DNA of 64,000 nt from Rhodopirellula sp. P2 (GTDB lineage: Bacteria > Planctomycetota > Planctomycetia > Pirellulales > Pirellulaceae): positions 4,755,001 through 4,819,000 of the forward strand of contig NZ_CP118225.1 of the NCBI RefSeq assembly GCF_028768465.1, given 5' to 3'. The notes beneath the pieces are model-generated. The model was given only the letters and a program-made list of their open reading frames with translations. It searched no databases and was not told the DNA's origin. Positions 44,024-53,182 of the stretch are shown piece by piece (positions within the stretch are counted from its first letter, which is position 1; every line of letters starts with the position of its first letter). A program made the translations under genes and the position numbers.

Positions 44024-45010
44024 TTGGCTGAATTGAAACTTGCCGTCCGGATGGACGCCATTCCGGGGGCCGGTGCCTCTGCCACCGCACTGCGTAAATC
44101 ATTGACCATCGCAGCATCGATGGGCGTTCGAAGTGTCGAATTGTGTGGTCGCACCCACGTGCCCGTATCTGATTTGTCGGACACCGGCGTGCGGACCTTG
44201 CGGAAAATCCTGGACGATTTGAATTTGCGGATTGCATCCATCCGGTTTCCAACCCGGTTTGGGTACGATGTGACGGACCATTTGGATGAGCGAGTCGACG
44301 CCACCAAATCGGCGATGAAGACGGCTTACCGCTTGGGGGCGCCGTTGATTGTCAATCAAATCGGGACCGTTCCATCCCCGCCGCAGAACATTGACCAAGC
44401 GGTCAAAAAAGCGGGCAGCTCGCTGCTACTCGATCCGTCCGCGAAAGCGGGCGATTCCGATTGGAGCAAGGATTTGCCGGCCGACTTGGCGGCAGAACTT
44501 GCCAACTCAATCGCCGCCTCCCGAATCGGCAAAGCAATCGCCGGCCAGGGTGTGGCCGGCAGCGACGCGTCCCGGTGGGAAACATTGCGCGAGGTCATGG
44601 ATGATCTGGGTCGCTACGGCGCCAAAGTCGGCTGTTTTCTGGCGGCAGAAACGGGCACCGAAGCTGGTACCGACTTGGCTGCCCTGCTGGACGCAATCCC
44701 GGATAGCTTCATTCCTGTTGCGTTGAACCCGGGCCAGTTGATCATCAACCGATTCCGAGTGGACGAGGCCATCAACGCGCTCGGTTCACGGATCTCAATC
44801 GTGCATGCGGTGGACGGTGTCTTGGACCTGGCCGCCGGTCGCGGGATGGCGGTCCCGGTCGGCGAAGGCACCGCCGACTTCCCAGCCTTGTTGGGGCAAC
44901 TGGAAGACATTCCGTTCCGCGGACCGATTGTCGTCGGTCGCCCCGAGATGCGGCCAGAAACCGCCATCACAGAATTGCAGCAGAGCCTGGAATACCTGCG
45001 GAACCTCTAG
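44024..45010 (+). CDS. sugar-phosphate isomerase/epimerase-like TIM-barrel protein
   Basis: About 328 aa from TTG 44024 (ATG 44051 is the alternative). The xylose-isomerase-like TIM-barrel (AP endonuclease 2 superfamily) pattern is seen: ALRKSLTIAASMGVRSVELCGR (near 22), TLRKILDDLNLRIASIRFPTR (near 58), LGAPLIVNQIG (near 105), LGRYGAKVGCFLAAETGTEAGTDLAALLDAI (near 197) and SFIPVALNPGQLIINRF, then ISIVHAVDGVLD. There is no signal peptide. The reaction is unknown; members isomerise or epimerise sugars. It is divergent from the 1084-aa gene with only 32 bp between the chosen starts. Confidence 0.78.
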   Translation: MAELKLAVRMDAIPGAGASATALRKSLTIAASMGVRSVELCGRTHVPVSDLSDTGVRTLRKILDDLNLRIASIRFPTRFGYDVTDHLDERVDATKSAMKTAYRLGAPLIVNQIGTVPSPPQNIDQAVKKAGSSLLLDPSAKAGDSDWSKDLPADLAAELANSIAASRIGKAIAGQGVAGSDASRWETLREVMDDLGRYGAKVGCFLAAETGTEAGTDLAALLDAIPDSFIPVALNPGQLIINRFRVDEAINALGSRISIVHAVDGVLDLAAGRGMAVPVGEGTADFPALLGQLEDIPFRGPIVVGRPEMRPETAITELQQSLEYLRNL

Positions 45011-45155
45011 ATCGGTTTCTCGCAACGCAAAATGGAACATCGGCCAATCCGATTGGCCGATGGGGCACCGCCTCGTGCTGCCGCAGCGAGTGGCCTGAGC
45101 CAGTGCCGCGTCGCCCTTCGTCTTGTTCGGACATCGGTTCCATCGGCTGGTTGCT

Positions 45156-46445
45156 TTAGAACCCCAGTTGTTCGGACGATTCGCGTTCGGTTTCGGTGCG
45201 ATCGTACATCGCTTGGATCAGATCCATGTCGCACTGACGCTGTTCCACCTTCCGACGCGCGAACATCCGAGCTTGCGTGTTGATCATCACCTCCGGCGGC
45301 AACAAGGAGGTCTGACCAAACAGCCGGGCGTAGTTCACGTAACTGGGCACGTTGCTGGTCACAAATCCGTACAACATGCTGCAAACACCGATCACCTTGC
45401 CGGTGAAGATGCCCGTGTTGATCGCTGACTTGGAATAGTCGCCCATGATGCAGCCCAGGAATTGCATTCCCGAAGCCATCTTTCGATCGCCATACTCGAT
45501 GTTGATCTTGCCGTAGGTGTTTTTCAGGTCACTGTTGCAGGTCCCCGCACCGAGGTTGATCCAACTGCCCAAGTAACTGTGCCCCAGGAATCCGTGGTGC
45601 TGCTTGTTCGTGTAGGCTTCGATCACGGACGCTTCGACTTCGCCGCCAATCTTGACCGTGTGTCCAAGTGAAACGCCGTCTTTGATCGCGGAATGTTCCA
45701 GCACCCGGGTGCTGTGCCCCGCGTGCAGCGGGCCTTCCAAGAAACAGAACGGACCGACCTGAACGTCTTCGTCGAAAACAATCGGTCCACCCGAAGTATG
45801 AATCGACGCGAATTCTCCGATCTTCACTCCGGGGCGAACAAACACACCGTCTTCACGCTGGGTGTAGTCACCATGTTCGATCCGGTAGTTGACCGAATCA
45901 TTCATCGCTTCCATGTGCGCGGCAACCACCTCGTGTGGCCATTGAAACGCTTTCAGGGAAGATCGTGAACTCACGTTCTGATGGGCGATCTGTTGCAGCC
46001 TCTCCAGCGGACTGAGCCCCGGCTCCGAGTTGGGCGACTTCGCAATGTCACCCGCCGTGATGAAGGCGGCCAACAGCTCAAAATCGTTTCCATTGTCGGT
46101 GCCAATCACGGCAGCGGTCTGGCCCGCTTGAATCAACTGCTTCAGCGTTTCATAGGTCTGCACCGAGGGCACCAACCGAGCGTTGACGAGCAACACCTCT
46201 TCGTCCACCGCAATTTCCTTGGCCGGTGATTGAAGTCCGTGATCGGCCTCTTGAATGGGCAACAAGTACTCGCGAATCAATCCTTGAATCTCGCATGCCT
46301 TGCCACCGGTCGAATTTTCTTTCGCAAGTGTCTTCAACCAATCGAGCAATTGGAAACTCGCGCATGTGATCGCATAAGCCGGCCGAGCGTGAACGATCGG
46401 GCAGAGCTGTTCCACGCGAGAATCTTCGAAGCAGAGAATTTTCAT
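45156..46445 (-). CDS. GlmU-like sugar-1-phosphate nucleotidyl/acetyltransferase
   Basis: About 429 aa from ATG 46445; the first 24 codons of the longer frame are Arg/Pro-rich. The N-terminus MKILCFEDSRVEQLCPIVHARPAYAITCASF matches the variant GlmU-type group (TIGR03991-like), which lacks the classical LAAGxGTRM loop. From about residue 225 a left-handed beta-helix is visible through hexapeptide periodicity (GVFVRPGVKIGEFASIHTSGGPIVFDEDVQVGPFCFLEGPLHAG), followed by HHGFLGHSYLGSWINLGAGTCNSDLKNTYG, the acyl-CoA binding region. It is predicted to make or modify a UDP-sugar precursor such as UDP-GlcNAc. Confidence 0.82.
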   Translation of the reverse strand: MKILCFEDSRVEQLCPIVHARPAYAITCASFQLLDWLKTLAKENSTGGKACEIQGLIREYLLPIQEADHGLQSPAKEIAVDEEVLLVNARLVPSVQTYETLKQLIQAGQTAAVIGTDNGNDFELLAAFITAGDIAKSPNSEPGLSPLERLQQIAHQNVSSRSSLKAFQWPHEVVAAHMEAMNDSVNYRIEHGDYTQREDGVFVRPGVKIGEFASIHTSGGPIVFDEDVQVGPFCFLEGPLHAGHSTRVLEHSAIKDGVSLGHTVKIGGEVEASVIEAYTNKQHHGFLGHSYLGSWINLGAGTCNSDLKNTYGKINIEYGDRKMASGMQFLGCIMGDYSKSAINTGIFTGKVIGVCSMLYGFVTSNVPSYVNYARLFGQTSLLPPEVMINTQARMFARRKVEQRQCDMDLIQAMYDRTETERESSEQLGF

Positions 46446-46706
46446 GAGCGGGACAAGGCGTGCGGAAAGCGGAAGTTCAGACGAGCGAGCGGTTCGGAAT
46501 CGGAAAGCCGGTTGCAACGATGAGGGAGTTTACAGGGCTTCAGGATGGAGGTCGCGGGGACAACTCGTGGCAAATTCATTGGTCGCGTCGGGGGGACGAA
46601 ACTAAAGTGAAGTGAAGCTCATCGCGATGCCCCCTGTCGGATCCAAACGGGAAATTTTTCGATTTGTTCTGCGACACAAGCATCCCTCGCACGCCAAGGC
46701 CATCGT

Positions 46707-47927
46707 TTGCCCCATTCGCCTAAGCTCTCTCGACGACGCAAACTGCGACGAACGATTTTGGCGTCCGTTTGGGTGGCACTGAACACCTCCACCTCCACCA
46801 GTTTGGCAGCAGACCCCGCGGAGGCTGCTGACGGTGTGACCGTCGACTGGATGCAGATCGATTGGACCGCCAACGCGGAATTGGATTCACGCCCCTCCGC
46901 GGAAGTGATCGCGAAGATCGATCGGAATCTCGCCCAGCTCGAATCTGATTCCGCCATCATCCGCCGCATGACTTCGGACCGGCTGTTCTCACTAGCGATC
47001 CACGGCGGCGATGAAGTCCGCCGCGCCGTGCTCGGGCGACTGCGAAGCCTGCGTGTCTCGCTTTCACTGGACGTTCGTCAAACCGCGGATCAATTGGACC
47101 AACGCATTCGACTGGCGGCTCATCAGCAGGCCATCGAATCGTTGGCCCGTTCGCCTTGGGACGACCTAGCAGCCAACGTGGACGATGAACGGAACCGTGA
47201 ACTCGATCAATGGTGGCAGCATTTTTCCGAGCGAGCCGGTGACGACGCCGATTCGATCCGGCAATTTCAACAGGTCGCCAAATCAGCGGGGCCGGATTGG
47301 CAATGGCAGCCTGCACTGCCCCGCTGGACACCTTCCAATCGATCCGCCTGCGATCAGTGGGCCTGTCTGCTGGGAATCTGCGTTCCCGATTGTGGAATCC
47401 GATACGTTCCCGCATCCAACACTCTGAAACGGCACCTGCTGCAAGATGGTTCTCTCTGCTCCCGCGGACAAACGCCGGGCGATCGCGTTGTCGGACGGCT
47501 GATTGAGTCCACGCTGCAACGCAATCCCTACGGTTGGTCGCTAGAAACTCGATTGTCCATCGGTTTGATTCATCAACGCACCGAACTGGTCCAAGGATTG
47601 TGCGAGCAAATCTGGAACACGCCCAACGCAAGGCCTCGTGACATCGCCTTGTCCCTGCTGGCTGCCGATCGTGTGCAACACCCATCCCGAATGGATCACC
47701 TGAATTTGCACTTGGATGACCGTCGCGTGATCACAGTCCTTCCTGGACAAGCCCACTTTGGCGTTGGCGAAGCGAACTGGCCGCGATCAATTGTCGTGCC
47801 GCGGGTCTGTGACGTGGCTCAATACTTGATTTGGAAAGACCAAGGCATCGACGCACGCCAAGAGGGCATGACGGCGATTCAAGCCGATCCCACTTGGGGA
47901 ACTCGGTTGGAATCCATCGGTCGCTGA
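46707..47927 (+). CDS. exported protein of unknown function
   Basis: 406 aa from TTG 46707. Arg/Lys-rich start (LSRRRKLRRTILASVWVALNTSTSTSLAAD) with a short hydrophobic stretch that fits a signal peptide. The first half is helical (AEVIAKIDRNLAQLESDSAIIRRMTSDRLFSLAIHGGDEVRRAVLGRLRSLR), which looks HEAT/armadillo-like. The middle has Trp-rich PDWQWQPALPRWTP and a CACLLGICVPDCGIRYVP segment with four Cys. No catalytic motif or known family is recognised. Confidence 0.65.
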   Translation: MPHSPKLSRRRKLRRTILASVWVALNTSTSTSLAADPAEAADGVTVDWMQIDWTANAELDSRPSAEVIAKIDRNLAQLESDSAIIRRMTSDRLFSLAIHGGDEVRRAVLGRLRSLRVSLSLDVRQTADQLDQRIRLAAHQQAIESLARSPWDDLAANVDDERNRELDQWWQHFSERAGDDADSIRQFQQVAKSAGPDWQWQPALPRWTPSNRSACDQWACLLGICVPDCGIRYVPASNTLKRHLLQDGSLCSRGQTPGDRVVGRLIESTLQRNPYGWSLETRLSIGLIHQRTELVQGLCEQIWNTPNARPRDIALSLLAADRVQHPSRMDHLNLHLDDRRVITVLPGQAHFGVGEANWPRSIVVPRVCDVAQYLIWKDQGIDARQEGMTAIQADPTWGTRLESIGR

Positions 47928-48071
47928 TTCGCAACCCGCGATCCGACCAATCAATCTCGTGAGTGTCGGCGATCCAATCGCCCGCGGTTCTCAAGGCGAA
48001 CACCGACGTTCCGGTTGGTTGTCGGAGTGCCTGTTCAACCCAGCCGCAACGTCGGCTGCTGGAGACGCGAC

Positions 48072-48614
48072 TCAGTAGCTCGGCGGGGCGTCAGCGCGAA
48101 GCTCTTCGAGCCGCTGCTGCTGATGCCAGAGAATACTCTCGGGAAGCACGCTTCCATCTTCGTTGTACGAGTCTTCTTGCGTGCTCATCTCAGCGACCTT
48201 CGCCTCCAGCCGTTCCACCTGCGTCTTCCATTGAGCAAATGCGTCTCGGTGGTCCGGTTTCTGGCGAGTTTGCTCGATCCAAAGTCGGCGTTGCCGGTCT
48301 GCGATGAAGGCAGCGTCTTCTTGCTTGGCGGCCGCCAAGTACGCTTCATTGCGTTGCTTTCGCATTCGAAAGTCCTCGTCGGTCGGAACCGAATGCGAGG
48401 TGCTGGTCGCAGGAACCACGGCGTTGCGGGCCGGCGAAGCGCTGACCCAAGCCACGGTGCTCCGAACCAGCACAATGCAGCCAGCGATCGAACCAATCGA
48501 CAAGACTGCGAAGATAGCCAACTTGCCAATCCAACTCGACTTGGCAGGTTTCTTGGATGCTTTCCGAAGGGGTTCTTCGAGAAGCGAACGGTGGTCGGAA
48601 GATGAGGAGTTCAT
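48072..48614 (-). CDS. small membrane protein with coiled-coil tail, unknown
   Basis: 180 aa. A single transmembrane helix spans about 29-52 (IGKLAIFAVLSIGSIAGCIVLVRS), with a short cytoplasmic N-terminus and an extracytoplasmic tail. The tail is charged and helical (EDFRMRKQRNEAYLAAAKQEDAAFIADRQRRLWIEQTRQK and QWKTQVERLEAKVAEMSTQED), consistent with a coiled coil. It follows the TadG-like gene on the same strand after 74 bp and a hairpin, so it may belong to the Tad pilus group, but there is no family match. Confidence 0.65.
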   Translation of the reverse strand: MNSSSSDHRSLLEEPLRKASKKPAKSSWIGKLAIFAVLSIGSIAGCIVLVRSTVAWVSASPARNAVVPATSTSHSVPTDEDFRMRKQRNEAYLAAAKQEDAAFIADRQRRLWIEQTRQKPDHRDAFAQWKTQVERLEAKVAEMSTQEDSYNEDGSVLPESILWHQQQRLEELRADAPPSY

Positions 48615-48625
48615 GTCATACTCTA

Positions 48626-48672
48626 GGTCACAAGTTGTGACCGTGATCTCAAATTCCCTGGTGAGGGAATTT
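48626..48672. promoter_or_regulatory. palindrome and hairpin between the TadG-like gene and its downstream neighbour
   Basis: GGTCACAAGTTGTGACC (48626-48642) is a perfect palindrome around a single central base, typical of a dimeric regulator site. AAATTCCC (48651-48658) and GGGAATTT (48665-48672) form a hairpin right after it. Both lie in the 74-bp gap between two minus-strand genes, upstream of the gene at 48072-48614. Confidence 0.55.
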
Positions 48673-48688
48673 TTCCGAGAGACGAATC

Positions 48689-49996
48689 TCAGTCGGTCAA
48701 AATCGTCGGCAGGTTGTTGGCAATTTCTTCAAACGCTTCCACCAGTTCGTCACCGGAATCGGCGTGGTAGTGCTTGCCCAGCCCCGTCACGGCGACCTCT
48801 TGCATCGTCGCTTGGTTCGCTCCGCTTCCGAAGGTCACCGTTTGAATGTTGAGATTCTCTGAACTCATCAAATTGCGGGCGATCGTGTTCGGTGCCGTGC
48901 CGTAGTTGTGAATGCCATCGGTCATCACCACCATTGTCTTCGAGGCGTAAGGACGAGCGTTCTCATGCGTGAGGGAAGTCGCACCGGAAGTCATGCCATT
49001 GCCAATCCCGGTCGAACCACTGGGGCCGAGACGCGCAACCGTGGCACGCACCGCATCGAAGTCATCCAACAACCAGCAATCCAAACTGCCGTGACTGTTG
49101 TAGCTGGCAATCGAAACCTGTTCGTTCTGAGGCGTTTGATCGAGGACTTGCAAGAAAGCGTCGACCGCCATCACCAAGTCTTCCCAAGGCGTGTTGGGGG
49201 CAGGTCCCAGACCGTAAAATTCTTCCCAGGCATAATCGTACAGGTCGTCTTCGCCGTAGCCGCGGTTGTAATTCACCCGGCGAATGTAGTCCGGGCGTCC
49301 GTTGCGATAACGCCACTCCAAATCAACGATGCCTTCGTCTTCGGCCGCAATCAAACTGTCTTCTGCCCAGGGATCGGCTCCATCAGGCCAGTCATAGGTC
49401 TTCCAATCCATCGAACCACTGCGGTCGAGCACCAAGCTGATGTCCCGGTCCACTTGCATTGCGACGGCGGAAGTCACCGGACGAAAGTCACTGATCGAAA
49501 AGGTGTTTGGGAAAATGAAGGGCACAGGGCCCATCAGCGATTCACCGGTTCGTTTGCCGGTCACGCGGACGGAGCTGACAGCCACCATGTTGGCGGCCAC
49601 ATCCCCGGTCGGAACCTTTGTGAATTGAAACCGGCCCGTCCGACCATCCGCCTGTGCCGACACGCCGAATTCAAATTCGTTGGCTCCGTCGTTGGTGTTC
49701 AGCTGATACGGTTCGCCGGCCACTTCATTCATCGCGGCGGTCAACCGAGCGGCCTCTTTCGCGGCCTCAACCGTTTGCTCCTCACTGAAAGCGCGTCCGC
49801 CTGCCCGAGCTGCCGCGTCGGTCGCAATCGCCAATTCAGTCTTCACCAACTGCATTTGTGCCAGGTTGATACAGAATGCAGCCAGCAGAGCCAGCATGGG
49901 CAACACAAACGCCATCAAAACAGTGATGCCGCCACGACGTGTTTCGTCGCCTCGCGTCATCTTGTATCGCATGGGAAGGGGGGAAACGGACATCAT
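48689..49996 (-). CDS. TadG-like pilus protein with VWA domain
   Basis: About 435 aa from ATG 49996, which has GGAG 5 nt upstream. The N-terminus carries a Flp/Tad-type hydrophobic segment (GGITVLMAFVLPMLALLAAFCINLAQMQLVKTELAIATDAAARAGGRAF, about 22-70; the KTELAxAxDAAAxAGGR pattern is diagnostic of TadG/TadE-like pseudopilins). A von Willebrand A domain follows from about 200: ISLVLDRSGSMDWKT (DxSGS MIDAS) and MVVMTDGIHNYG. It is a membrane-anchored, periplasmic component of the Tad apparatus. It belongs to a minus-strand run with two TadE-like genes. Confidence 0.88.
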   Translation of the reverse strand: MMSVSPLPMRYKMTRGDETRRGGITVLMAFVLPMLALLAAFCINLAQMQLVKTELAIATDAAARAGGRAFSEEQTVEAAKEAARLTAAMNEVAGEPYQLNTNDGANEFEFGVSAQADGRTGRFQFTKVPTGDVAANMVAVSSVRVTGKRTGESLMGPVPFIFPNTFSISDFRPVTSAVAMQVDRDISLVLDRSGSMDWKTYDWPDGADPWAEDSLIAAEDEGIVDLEWRYRNGRPDYIRRVNYNRGYGEDDLYDYAWEEFYGLGPAPNTPWEDLVMAVDAFLQVLDQTPQNEQVSIASYNSHGSLDCWLLDDFDAVRATVARLGPSGSTGIGNGMTSGATSLTHENARPYASKTMVVMTDGIHNYGTAPNTIARNLMSSENLNIQTVTFGSGANQATMQEVAVTGLGKHYHADSGDELVEAFEEIANNLPTILTD

Positions 49997-50068
49997 TGAA
50001 ACTCCAAAACGAAACGTTGGCTTGGTAAATCGAAAAAGGATCCCCCCGGACCGTTCTTCATTCATGAA

Positions 50069-50581
50069 TCAATCGACTTGAAAAAAGCCGTTGTATCGTT
50101 CGGTCTGCATCGTTGCAGACGATGTCAATCGAAGATTGCCCAAGAACATGGGTGTGAACAAAGCCACGTCATCCAAGTCGATGCTGACAGTCACAGTGAC
50201 CTCTTCGGTGTCGTCATCGATCTCGGTGCAATCGACCTCATACCCGCCGCTGAACAACGACTGCATGATCAACTCGGCTTCACCGACGGCTTCGTCTGCG
50301 GTTGCGCCAGGCACAATCGCCGTGCGAGCCGCGTAGTAGGCCGCGTCTTGGGCAAGGTTCCGCGCCATGTTCATCCGCGCCAATTCCATGCACATGAAGA
50401 TGGTCAGCAACAACAGATTGCTGACAATGGCAAACTCCACCAACGTGGCTCCAGCTCGCTTGACCGACCGAGGAGCCGGTCCACGACAAGGCCGAACGGA
50501 TGGTCGCGGAACGATTCCGTTGCGACGACGCTGACGAACGTTTCGGGTTTGGTTTGAAAGGGACTTCGATGAAAAGATCAT
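50069..50581 (-). CDS. TadE-like pseudopilin
   Basis: 170 aa. A basic N-terminus is followed by a TadE-type segment RAGATLVEFAIVSNLLLLTIFMCMELARMNMARNLAQDAAYYAARTAIVPGATADEA (about 42-98), with the conserved Glu five residues into the hydrophobic helix as in pilins. The C-terminal part is beta-rich and acidic (YEVDCTEIDDDTEEVTVTVSIDLDD). It would be processed by a prepilin peptidase; such a gene is divergently encoded at 51362. It lies 11 nt from the next TadE-like gene and 72 bp from the TadG-like gene. Confidence 0.88.
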   Translation of the reverse strand: MIFSSKSLSNQTRNVRQRRRNGIVPRPSVRPCRGPAPRSVKRAGATLVEFAIVSNLLLLTIFMCMELARMNMARNLAQDAAYYAARTAIVPGATADEAVGEAELIMQSLFSGGYEVDCTEIDDDTEEVTVTVSIDLDDVALFTPMFLGNLRLTSSATMQTERYNGFFQVD

Positions 50582-50592
50582 GGTGGCGATGC

Positions 50593-51078
50593 CTAGTCTT
50601 GATTCCTGAATTCTTTTCGCATCGTGATTCGATGCGTGATATCCAGGTCGTTGTACAAACCAGCCGGAGCATACAAGTTGCCGGCAGCGGGAACCGTGAC
50701 CACAATCGTGACGTGTTCCAGCGTGTCAGCCGTGCTGAACGTGCTGTTTTCGAGAGTGACCGCGCTGCCTTCGTAGCTGACACCTCGTTCGTCCAAAATT
50801 TCATGCACTCGGGCAATCGCAGCTTGATCCGTGCCGCCCCGGTTGATGCCACGCCGAGCGCCTTCATAGGCGGCGATGGCAACCGTTTCTTTCAAAAAGA
50901 AGATCGAGCACAGATCCACCGTCGCAAACGTGAACGTCAGCAAGACCGGCAAGCAAAACGCGATCTCCGCCGTCGCGGTTCCGCGACGTGGTTGATTCAG
51001 GTTGCCTCCGGAACGCGTCCGGCCGGCTGTGAGAAAGCCGGAACGCGTTCGCTTGGAGGCGTGATTGACAGGATTCAT
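50593..51078 (-). CDS. TadE-like pseudopilin
   Basis: About 161 aa from ATG 51078; the upstream extension is less likely. The TadE-type helix is RRGTATAEIAFCLPVLLTFTFATVDLCSIFFLKETVAIAAYEGARRGINRGGTDQAAIARVHEIL (about 31-95), with Glu in the pilin position and the AxxxAYEGARxG motif typical of the family. The rest is a beta-domain (TLEHVTIVVTVPAAGNLYAPAGLYND). It is the first gene of the minus-strand Tad run. The 283 bp upstream, shared with the prepilin peptidase gene, should hold two divergent promoters; I could not assign them. Confidence 0.87.
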   Translation of the reverse strand: MNPVNHASKRTRSGFLTAGRTRSGGNLNQPRRGTATAEIAFCLPVLLTFTFATVDLCSIFFLKETVAIAAYEGARRGINRGGTDQAAIARVHEILDERGVSYEGSAVTLENSTFSTADTLEHVTIVVTVPAAGNLYAPAGLYNDLDITHRITMRKEFRNQD

Positions 51079-51361
51079 GATGCGGGGACCAAAGGCGTTG
51101 GCGGCCAGTGAAATGTCGGGTGACGAGTCTCGTTGCTCTGGCAATTTGAGCTGGGGGAAGACAGTCGGGCCCAAAAGGTTGATCAGGTCAGGGAAGACAA
51201 TCAGGTTGGTAAATTCGTAGGGGATGGTTCTCAAGAAGAACCTCTAACGAAAACCTAGCTCTGAAAATTCACCTGGGCGTGAAAAATCTTTCAAAACCTT
51301 CTAACCTCTGCGCCAGGCCGCGTTTTGTGTGCCGCTTCCTGCAACCGACAGCAAAGTCCGC

Positions 51362-52795
51362 ATGATTGATCTGACCTTTCCCGCACCCGTCATTGATTTG
51401 ATGGCAAACACGCTGATTGAAACGCAGGCCCTCGTTCAAATTGCGCCATCGATCGGCGTGCTGGCAGAGATCGCCCCCATTTGGTTGGCGGGTTGGATCG
51501 CGGCGTGGCTGTCACTGTCCTCTGCCGCCCAGACCGGGATCTTGGCGCTGCTCGGGATCCTGGGCGGTGCTCTGGCCAACCACATCATTCCCACTTGGTG
51601 CTGGTACCCCCGTCCAATTTCACCTTGGGTTGATCGAGCACGCTGGCCGTTGCTGCCTGAATTCGAAACGATTTCGCGATCCCTGCCCGCACGAACTTGG
51701 GCGGATCGCATCCCCGTGTGGGGTTGGTTCCGCTTGCGGCGCGAATCCGAGATGTTTGGGCGTTGGTTCTGGGTCCGGCCGATTCTGATCGAACTTTCAC
51801 TCGCCGCGGTCTTGCCGCTCATGCATCAAGCCTACTTGGCCGGGCAACTGCTGCCGGGCGGAGTCACACCGGCCACCGTTGCGGCGTGCGCGGACTGGAT
51901 GGCGTTGCTCTTCTTCCTGCACGCTGCCTTTTTGGTTTGGTTGGTCGCAGCCACCTTCATCGACTTTGACGAACGCACCATTCCCGATCTGCTGACGATT
52001 CCGGGCACGATCGTGGCCATCGGTTTGGGAACCCTCACACCGTTCGCCTTCTTGCCGGGGTTGGTGGTCAAGAATTCGGTGGAAGGCATCGCGCCCGTTT
52101 TGGCCAACCATCCGTTTGCTCTCTCGCCGTTCTGGACCAGCCCTCGTGGATTGATGACCGGCCTGGCGATCTGGGCGGTTTGGTGCTTTGCGCTGGCAGA
52201 CCGACGCTTTTATCTGCGCCGGGGATGGTCCAAAGCCTGGGGCTACTTTTGGTTTGGATTGACCCGCCACAACTCGTGGAAATTTTTGGTTGCCATGTGG
52301 CTGGTGGGTTCCGCCATCATCGTCGCGACTTACTCCACCACTCCCATCGGTTGGATGGGCATGATGACCTCGTTGACTGGACTGGCGGTGGGCGGCGGAA
52401 TCGTCTGGGTGGTGCGATTGGTTTGCGGTTGGGCCATTCAAATGGAAGCGATGGGATTCGGCGACGTCACGCTGATGGCCATGATCGGTGCCCTGATCGG
52501 TTGGCAAGGCAGCATCCTCGCGTTCTTCCTGTCCCCCATCGCGGCCCTGGTGATTGTGTTGGTCGTGTTTGTTTTGACTCGCGATCCGCGAACGCCCTTC
52601 GGCCCCTACCTGTGCCTGGGAACCCTGTTGGTCGTTTGGTACTGGGACGACGTCTACAACGCTCGGTTCCGCACGACGTTGCTGCTGATGGGCGACGTTC
52701 TGCTTTGGATGGCGATCGCCATGCCACCGATCCTGGCGACAATGATGTGGATCACCCGAAAGATCCGCTTGCAGGTGCTTCCGGATGCAGACTGA
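51362..52795 (+). CDS. prepilin peptidase (A24 family)
   Basis: About 477 aa from ATG 51362 (GTG 51329 is possible). The two catalytic Asp motifs are present: ATFIDFDERTIPDLLTIPG (near 196) and AMGFGDVTLMAMIGALIGWQGS (GxGD, near 364). At least eight membrane helices occur. The length and a cytoplasmic loop at about 80-125 (CWYPRPISPWVDRARWPLLPEFETISRSLPARTWADRIPVWGW) resemble the N-methylating domain of full-size PilD-type peptidases, but without its usual paired Cys motifs. It cleaves the leader of type IV/Flp pilins and pseudopilins at the inner membrane; the adjacent TadE/TadG genes are likely substrates. Confidence 0.9.
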   Translation: MIDLTFPAPVIDLMANTLIETQALVQIAPSIGVLAEIAPIWLAGWIAAWLSLSSAAQTGILALLGILGGALANHIIPTWCWYPRPISPWVDRARWPLLPEFETISRSLPARTWADRIPVWGWFRLRRESEMFGRWFWVRPILIELSLAAVLPLMHQAYLAGQLLPGGVTPATVAACADWMALLFFLHAAFLVWLVAATFIDFDERTIPDLLTIPGTIVAIGLGTLTPFAFLPGLVVKNSVEGIAPVLANHPFALSPFWTSPRGLMTGLAIWAVWCFALADRRFYLRRGWSKAWGYFWFGLTRHNSWKFLVAMWLVGSAIIVATYSTTPIGWMGMMTSLTGLAVGGGIVWVVRLVCGWAIQMEAMGFGDVTLMAMIGALIGWQGSILAFFLSPIAALVIVLVVFVLTRDPRTPFGPYLCLGTLLVVWYWDDVYNARFRTTLLLMGDVLLWMAIAMPPILATMMWITRKIRLQVLPDAD

Positions 52796-52878
52796 AACAA
52801 GGCGTTCGGACTCATTCACTTCCTTCGCGGGCGTGGTCTGTTGATTGAATGCGTTTCGCAGATTTCGCGATCAGCCGA

Positions 52879-53037
52879 TGGGCGATCGCCCAATGCCATC
52901 TACTTTAGAACCAACCGAGGGGATTTTGTTAGCGGAACGGCGCAAGCCGTCCGGTAAATCGTGGGTGTTTTCCGGCGCGTCACCGGACGACTCGCGCCGT
53001 TCCGCTACAAAGTAGATGGCATTGGGCGATCGCCCAC
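52879..53037. mobile_element. 159-bp MITE-like element with perfect 28-bp inverted ends
   Basis: 52879-52906 and 53010-53037 are perfect inverted copies (TGGGCGATCGCCCAATGCC... ), themselves starting with the palindrome GGGCGATCGCCC. A nested hairpin TAGCGGAACGGCGC / GCGCCGTTCCGCTA (52929-52942 and 52993-53006) is related to the TTAGCGG repeat at 14549 and 14725. No gene is inside. No clear target duplication is visible. Confidence 0.75.
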
Positions 53038-53182
53038 GGTTCCCGGAGGCGAACCGGACGCGATCGCGTTCCGACTGATTGACTCCACAGCCTGCTACGG
53101 GCGGGTTCAACTCAGTGCTGAATCGGCACTTCAAACCCGCACGACCTCTCAATTGAGTGGAAATGAGTTCGGGACAGTCCAG

